A DNA stretch of 18,223 bases. Origin: JBDREC01 sp043820105 [NCBI: Pseudomonadota bacterium]. Lineage in GTDB: Bacteria > Bdellovibrionota_F > JAHFAK01. The notes below the pieces were generated by a model. It was given only the letters and a program-made list of their open reading frames with translations, searched no databases and was not told the DNA's origin. Location: contig JBDREC010000008.1 of assembly GCA_043820105.1 (NCBI GenBank), positions 1-18,223 of the forward strand, given 5' to 3'. Each line of letters begins with the position of its first letter. Position 1 is the first letter of the stretch. Positions 13,905 through 18,223 of the stretch are shown in pieces. The translations under genes and the position numbers were made by a program.

Positions 13905-15287
13905 ATGAAAAAGATTTTTTTTATCCTTTTTTTGATTCCAATAATAATCACTTCTGTAACTTCCTGTGGTGTTAGTCAGAAACATTGGCACAATATTGAA
14001 CAACAGATGCGCTATGGCGAACTTGAAGACGCAACATTAGCAATTGATGAGAAAAAAGAATCTGAATATGGAGAAAGGAATGCTGTTTTATATTATCTTG
14101 ATAAGGCAATTTTACTTCATCATTTAGGTAAATATCAAGAAAGCACTAAGTATTTTGATTTAGCGGAAAAAAAAATAGATGATCTATATACAGTAAGTAT
14201 TTCAAATCAAGCAGCTTCACTAACAACCAATGATAACCTTGTGCCATATGATGGGGAAGATTTTGAAGAAGCATTGTTAAATCTGTTTACTGCTTTAAAT
14301 TTTGCATATGCTGGAGACTGGGAAAATGCCTTGGTTGAAGGCAGGCAAGTTGATCATCAGTTGCAAGTTCTCAGCGATAGATATGAAAAAGAGAATAAAG
14401 ACCTTAAAGAAGATGAAAAACCTACAAAGGTTGTTTATACTGAAGATGCATTTATCAGATACCTTATGGGGCTATTTTTTGAAGCCCAGGGTGAATATAA
14501 TGATGCCTTAATATTTTTCAGAAAAGCATATGAAGCTTATCAGAAATATGAAAAATATTATAATACCAAGACACCAGAAATAGTTATTCAAGATTACTTA
14601 AGGCAGCTTAAATCAAGTGGCTTAAAAAACGAATTTGCAGAAATTCAAAAGAAACATCCTGGTGTTAAGTATTTATCAAGAAAAGAATATGATAAGCATG
14701 CAAGTGTAATTTTTATTCATTACGCTGGCTTTGCACCCTATAAAGAAGATGAAGTAGTTGGCACAGCCCAGTTTGGCTATATTGCTGGTCCAAATGTTGC
14801 CTTGCCATATTATGTTCCACGTCCACCTTATATTCAAAAAGCCCAAATAAAATTAAAGGGAAAAAAAGAATATATACAAGAAACAGTTTTAGCTGAAAAT
14901 ATTACCAAAATCGCAGTAAGAAACTTAGAAGACCGTTATCCATCAATTGTTAGACGAGCCATTGCACGCCTGGTAATAAAAGAAGGTGTGAAGTTTGCTA
15001 CAAAAGTAATGTCAAAAGCTGATAATGATACTGTTAAAGCAGTTGGTACAGTTTTAAATATTGGAACAATTATTGCAGCCTGGGCAACTGAAAGAGCAGA
15101 TAAACGAAGCTGGAGGCTTTTGCCTGCAAGTATTAACATTGCACGCGTTTATGTAAAGCCAGGAAAATATAAGCTTGATGCTAAGTTCTTAAATAAGTAT
15201 AATAATCCTCAATTTTCGGAATCTTTTGGTGAAATGACTTTGCAATCAAAAGAGATAAAGGTAATTGGTTTTAGAACATATAGATAA
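13905..15287 (+). CDS. COG3014-like lipoprotein, TPR-like N-terminal half
   Basis: This protein is 460 residues from the ATG at 13905; a TTG just before is possible, but ATG is favoured because it immediately precedes KKIFFILF. No good ribosome binding site is visible. After a signal sequence comes lipobox VTSC, about Cys21. Residues about 30-230 are helical and TPR-like (ATLAIDEKK, HHLGKYQESTKYFDLAEKK, ALNFAYAGDWENAL, QGEYNDALIFFRKAYEAY), suggesting protein-protein contacts. The C-terminal half is compact, with LPYYVPRPPY and AIARLVIKEGVKFATKVMSK as likely family motifs. I recall it as a COG3014-family protein of unknown function. It is probably co-transcribed with the LpoB-like gene upstream and the DcrB-like gene 23 bp downstream. 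Confidence 0.75.
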   Translation: MKKIFFILFLIPIIITSVTSCGVSQKHWHNIEQQMRYGELEDATLAIDEKKESEYGERNAVLYYLDKAILLHHLGKYQESTKYFDLAEKKIDDLYTVSISNQAASLTTNDNLVPYDGEDFEEALLNLFTALNFAYAGDWENALVEGRQVDHQLQVLSDRYEKENKDLKEDEKPTKVVYTEDAFIRYLMGLFFEAQGEYNDALIFFRKAYEAYQKYEKYYNTKTPEIVIQDYLRQLKSSGLKNEFAEIQKKHPGVKYLSRKEYDKHASVIFIHYAGFAPYKEDEVVGTAQFGYIAGPNVALPYYVPRPPYIQKAQIKLKGKKEYIQETVLAENITKIAVRNLEDRYPSIVRRAIARLVIKEGVKFATKVMSKADNDTVKAVGTVLNIGTIIAAWATERADKRSWRLLPASINIARVYVKPGKYKLDAKFLNKYNNPQFSESFGEMTLQSKEIKVIGFRTYR

Positions 15288-15310
15288 TAATTTATTTTAG
15301 GAGTTATCCA

Positions 15311-15862
15311 ATGAGAAAATTGTTTTTTTTGATTTTTTTTCTATGTTTTTTTGCGCATACACTAATTATGGCTGAAACATTTACTAATGATAAATATAAA
15401 ATTTCATTTACTATTAGTGACGCCTGGGAAAAAGCTCCCAAAGTTCCTCAGCAGATAATTGCTTTGTACGTAACTAAAGATTCACTAATGCTTGAAAATC
15501 AGTTTATACCCAATGTTTCTATGACAGTTGATGAAGCCTCAGCTGAAAAGCTATCAAAATGTGAAGATTTTACTAAACAAATGGTAGAAACTCTAAAGAA
15601 AAATGGATATGAAGTAAAATCTACTGGAAAAGAAGATAAAGTTAAAAAGCTAGATGTTTTTTCGAACACTTTCACCAGACAAGTAAAGTCTGTTTCAGAA
15701 GACTCAAAAGATGAAAAACTTGAGCTAGTTCTAAAACAAAAGCAATATTATATTTTACATAATAAAAAATATTATATTGTCACTTATTCAGGTAAAGAAA
15801 ATGACTTTGAAAAGCACGAGCCTCAAATATTAGAATTGCTAAACTCCATTACTTTTAAATAG
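15311..15862 (+). CDS. Secreted DcrB/PsbP-like protein
   Basis: This 183-residue protein has a classical signal peptide (RKLFFLIFFLCFFAHTLIMAE, cleavage after about residue 22), with no lipobox cysteine, so a soluble periplasmic protein is expected. The mature part begins YKISFTISDAWEKAP (about 28-42), a strand-turn-W pattern like the start of PsbP/DcrB-fold domains. It continues with VSMTVDEAS and a Lys/Glu-rich region, and ends YYIVTYSGKENDFEKHEPQILELLNSITF, again like that fold's final strand and helix. Small-lipid-binding or assembly functions are known for some relatives; here function is unknown. AGGAG lies 7 bases before the ATG, and it is the last gene of the lpoB-like operon. Confidence 0.6.
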   Translation: MRKLFFLIFFLCFFAHTLIMAETFTNDKYKISFTISDAWEKAPKVPQQIIALYVTKDSLMLENQFIPNVSMTVDEASAEKLSKCEDFTKQMVETLKKNGYEVKSTGKEDKVKKLDVFSNTFTRQVKSVSEDSKDEKLELVLKQKQYYILHNKKYYIVTYSGKENDFEKHEPQILELLNSITFK

Positions 15863-15895
15863 TCTGAAAAAATTTCTAATTTTAATCTTTTAGAC
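15862..15895. terminator. Possible bidirectional terminator hairpin
   Basis: Between the convergent DcrB-like and UbiA genes (27 bp apart), GTCTgAAAA (15862-15870) can pair with TTTTAGAC (15888-15895), one base bulged, around an AT-rich loop. The right arm overlaps the UbiA stop codon (15890-15892). T-rich DNA lies within the loop rather than after it, so strength is doubtful. Confidence 0.35.
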
Positions 15896-16762
15896 CAGCA
15901 ATATTATTACTGTTGATGTAAGCCAGAATACAATTGTAAGAATAATGTGAATATCATTGATTAATAATTTTGTTGGGTTTCCACCTTTTTTCTCTTTATG
16001 TACTAAGTACAAGTATCTGAAAATTCCATAAATTACAAATGGAACTGTAATGAACATTTTATCTGTTCCTAATGTTTTTAAGGTGTGCTCTGAAACAGTA
16101 TAAAGCGCATAGGAAAGAACTGTTGAAGCTGTAACAACTGCTATCAATTGATCAAGAAAATAAGGGGAATAATGTACCAGGACTTTTCTATGTTCATAGG
16201 CTACACCTTTTAGAGTTGTTAACTCATGTCTTCTTTTAGAAAATCCCAGGAATAGGGCACCCAAAAAAGTGCAAAGGACAATCCAATTTGATACATCAAC
16301 ATTAATTAAAAAAGCTCCAGCAACTATTCTTATAACATAAAATGAGGCTAAAAACATTACATCAATAATTACTAATTGTTTTAAATAAGAAGAGTAGAAG
16401 ACGTTTGTTGTAATATAAATTGCTAAAATAATGCTAAAAGATAAAGAGCCAAGAAAAGCGCAAAAAGTGCAAAGAAGCACTAACAAACTTATATCTAAAA
16501 TAATGGCTGATCTGACCGAAATTTCACCACATGCTATGGGTCTTGATTTTTTTATTGGATGCACTTTATCTTTATTATAATCTAAGATGTCATTTAAAAC
16601 ATATACAATGCTTGATGCCATTGAGAAAAGACAAAATCCTAGGAATATTTTAAATGTATCTTCTAAATTATAAAAATGCTTAGAGAAAATCAGTGGGGCA
16701 AATAAAATTAAATTTTTAATATAATGGCTGGGCCTTAATAAATTGATATAAGATTTTATCAT
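15890..16762 (-). CDS. UbiA-family prenyltransferase, DPPR-synthase type
   Basis: This protein is 290 residues from the ATG at 16762, chosen over the upstream TTG at 16774 because GAGAA lies 6 bases upstream and MIKSYINLLRPSHYIKN is the family start. The first aspartate motif NDILDYNKD (57-65) is followed by HPIKKSRPIACGEIS, and the second region contains IDVMFLASFYVIRIVAG. Several hydrophobic membrane segments follow. The sequence resembles 5-phosphoribosyl-1-phosphate decaprenyl transferases (Rv3806c type), which join PRPP to a polyprenyl phosphate for arabinose-type sugar donors, rather than UbiA for quinones. No DprE1/DprE2 epimerase genes are in the window. It is 58 bp from the lytic transglycosylase gene on the same strand. 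Confidence 0.75.
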   Translation of the reverse strand: MIKSYINLLRPSHYIKNLILFAPLIFSKHFYNLEDTFKIFLGFCLFSMASSIVYVLNDILDYNKDKVHPIKKSRPIACGEISVRSAIILDISLLVLLCTFCAFLGSLSFSIILAIYITTNVFYSSYLKQLVIIDVMFLASFYVIRIVAGAFLINVDVSNWIVLCTFLGALFLGFSKRRHELTTLKGVAYEHRKVLVHYSPYFLDQLIAVVTASTVLSYALYTVSEHTLKTLGTDKMFITVPFVIYGIFRYLYLVHKEKKGGNPTKLLINDIHIILTIVFWLTSTVIILLV

Positions 16763-16820
16763 AATATTTCTCAAATAATTAAATGACTATAAAAGATGTG
16801 AATATTTTACTGATGGAAAA

Positions 16821-17468
16821 TTAGATTTCAAGAGTTTTAATATCATTGTAGTGATTTAATACTTTTTTGGCATAAGCTGATGGTACTTTCATGCCTGAAC
16901 TGATCAAACTTCTAATCTTTGTTGGTCCAAAGTTATAAGCTGCTAAATAATAAAGCTCGTTATCTTTATAAAGTTCTGACAAGGTTTTAAGGAAAAATAA
17001 TCCAATTGAAATATTCATATATGGATTGTATAAAGTAGTTTCATCACTAAAATCAATATTCATTTGTTGAGCAAGATCATTAGCAACAAATGGCATTAAT
17101 TGCATTAAGCCTTGCGCACCAACGTATGATGTTGCCTTGTGATTAAATGAAGATTCAACAGCTATTAACGATGTAACTAAAAGAGGATCAAAATCATATA
17201 CCTTACTTTCATCAATTATAAATTCAGCAAGTTTATATCTTTCAGATCCACGTATAGAAGCATTGAACTGTTTCATAACATTCATTATTAAAGTTCTTAC
17301 TTCTGTTTTAGATAAATTTCTTTCAACTTTAGGGTTGTAAAAATAGTTTTGACTTTCAATCAAGTCAGACCTTGATATATTGAGCTTGAATACCTCCTCC
17401 TCCTGAGAAAGTGGTATGGCAAAAAGTACTGCCGCATACAATATCAAGGCTGTTTTAACTAGTTGCAT
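16821..17468 (-). CDS. Lytic transglycosylase, Slt family, periplasmic
   Basis: This 215-residue protein has a signal peptide (KTALILYAAVLFAIPL, cleavage about 20-22; no lipobox) and a C-terminal transglycosylase domain. The catalytic Glu is probably 105 in LIAVESSFN, followed by GAQGLMQLMP (118-126), LYNPYMNISIG and AAYNFGP (176-182), the standard Slt/MltC-type motifs. These enzymes cleave murein between MurNAc and GlcNAc, leaving a 1,6-anhydro end. The N-terminal ~90 residues are a short unmatched extension. The ATG follows AGGTGA at 6 bases. It is the first gene of a two-gene minus-strand unit with the UbiA-family gene. Length is at the short end for the family. Confidence 0.9.
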   Translation of the reverse strand: MQLVKTALILYAAVLFAIPLSQEEEVFKLNISRSDLIESQNYFYNPKVERNLSKTEVRTLIMNVMKQFNASIRGSERYKLAEFIIDESKVYDFDPLLVTSLIAVESSFNHKATSYVGAQGLMQLMPFVANDLAQQMNIDFSDETTLYNPYMNISIGLFFLKTLSELYKDNELYYLAAYNFGPTKIRSLISSGMKVPSAYAKKVLNHYNDIKTLEI

Positions 17469-18223
17469 TTTAAATCACCTTTTGTTGATCTTTAATATTT
17501 TTCTATAATTTATATTTTATCAGAAAATATTATTTATGTCCAATTTTTATCAAAAACCGAGGACATTTATAATGCTAAGTTATTAATGTCAATAGATTAT
17601 CTTTATTCGATATTGCTATTGCATATATATCAGACACTTACATTATACAATTATTATGCCAAAGCTAAAAAAGATAATATAATACATAACTTATTGTAAT
17701 TTAATGATTTATGTTAATTGAAAATGCTTTACTTGAAATTTATAAGGTTCATTATGGCGCTGAAATAGAAAAATGGCCCTAAATAAAAGAATTTTGGTTC
17801 ATATCAAAATCATAAAGCACTTAAAAAGTTTAAGAAAATCTTTTTTTAAAAACTGTTTTAGAAGATATTTTTGGATCATCTCCAATCTGAGTACCCACAA
17901 AGAATAATTTTTTTAAAAAAATATAAAACACTGTCCTATCTATTCCATGGATTCAAATTGAAATAAATATTTCTATATATGAAACCATTGGATTAATCTT
18001 AGAATTATGATTAAGATGAGGCTTATGATTTTTGCGCTTTTGTTCTCTGATTTGACCGGAAACTGGTGCTCTATTGTTTGGGTTGCCAATCGGATTGAAA
18101 ACTGGTCCACGAATCGGACGCAAAAGTGGTCCACCTAGCCCAAAAATTTTTATCTAAAATTTTTATAAAAATTGCAACTCATAAATTAAAACTCCTTACA
18201 TTAATATGTTAAAAATAATGAAA
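17469..18223. other. Gene-poor terminal region
   Basis: This 755-base stretch is very AT-rich and holds no gene I would defend. A 23-codon frame (17711-17782) and a 44-codon basic frame (17773-17907) lack ribosome binding sites. A short inverted repeat ATGTCC/GGACAT (17536-17541 and 17561-17566) lies upstream of the transglycosylase gene, and another, ATCTTA/TAAGAT, lies near 18000. The IS21-like repeats start near 18060. Positions 18135-18223 are plain AT-rich DNA. Confidence 0.6.
18058..18134 (+). mobile_element. IS21-family-like end or solo remnant
   Basis: Three related blocks occur: aactggtgct (18061-18070), aactggtccac (18100-18110) and aagtggtccac (18124-18134). The last two are part of a 24-bp tandem repeat (18087-18110 and 18111-18134, 19 of 24 bases identical, both beginning aatcgga after one base). 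Repeated aactggtccac/aagtggtccac blocks are what I recall from ends of IS21-family elements. The GC content rises locally. No istA or istB coding sequence is seen on either side, so this is at most a terminal remnant. The identification rests on memory. Confidence 0.4.

Noticed and set aside
13976-13994. Sigma-54-like TGGCAC at the start of the COG3014-like gene
   Set aside because: It lies inside the coding sequence and lacks GC at the -12 position.
17711-17907. 23-codon and 44-codon frames after the transglycosylase gene
   Set aside because: Neither has a ribosome binding site or recognisable protein features. They may be remnants or chance.
1-18223. CRISPR array, tRNA or rRNA
   Set aside because: No regular spacer-repeat pattern of the right size and no tRNA or rRNA signatures were recognised. 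The heptad arrays have no spacers.

Overview
The window is AT-rich (about 30% GC by eye) and densely coding. It looks like chromosomal DNA of a diderm, Gram-negative-type bacterium: several lipoproteins have Sec/SPII lipoboxes, there is an LpoB-family penicillin-binding-protein activator, a periplasmic lytic transglycosylase, sigma-54 and a RapZ/HPF cluster. Gene content suggests a deltaproteobacteria-like or related uncultured lineage. That placement is inference only; no rRNA or other phylogenetic marker is present.

Layout. Positions 1-789 hold no intact gene, but they contain a possible gene remnant, two large inverted repeats and a cluster of DnaA-box-like 9-mers. Positions 790-3624 (minus strand) carry rpoN, hpf and rapZ, the classical rpoN neighbourhood, without the ptsN or hprK often found there. 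Positions 3625-4052 are a divergent intergenic region with a candidate sigma-54 promoter facing rpoN and 7-bp-phased degenerate repeats. Positions 4053-6761 encode pyruvate phosphate dikinase. Positions 6770-6950 hold an unusual degenerate repeat with inverted-repeat character. Positions 6954-9086 (minus) encode a phosphoribosyltransferase-fold protein and, upstream of it, a lipoprotein with a calcium-binding thrombospondin-type-3-like motif. The lipoprotein gene is preceded by a consensus sigma-54 promoter.

Positions 9398-13132 (plus) are a compact run: a NAD kinase resembling the plant NADK3 type, then two M16 peptidase homologues, the first with the zinc motif HxxEH and the second without it. 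Positions 13236-15862 (plus) follow a good sigma-70-type promoter and encode an LpoB-family lipoprotein, a COG3014-like lipoprotein and a secreted DcrB/PsbP-like protein. Positions 15890-17468 (minus) encode a lytic transglycosylase followed by a UbiA-family prenyltransferase of the decaprenyl-phosphate phosphoribosyltransferase type. Positions 17469-18223 hold no convincing gene, but end in tandem 24-bp repeats that resemble the end of an IS21-family element.

Functionally, much of the right half is envelope-directed: peptidoglycan synthase activation, murein cleavage, lipid-linked sugar precursor and exported peptidases. The left half is global regulation (sigma-54, ribosome hibernation, RapZ) plus central carbon metabolism (PPDK). 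The consensus sigma-54 promoter ties one lipoprotein gene to the rpoN gene about 6 kb away. No complete novel defence or mobile system was found. The most unusual signals are non-coding: the phased heptad arrays, the inverted repeat with DnaA-like boxes, and the 6.8-6.95 kb repeat.
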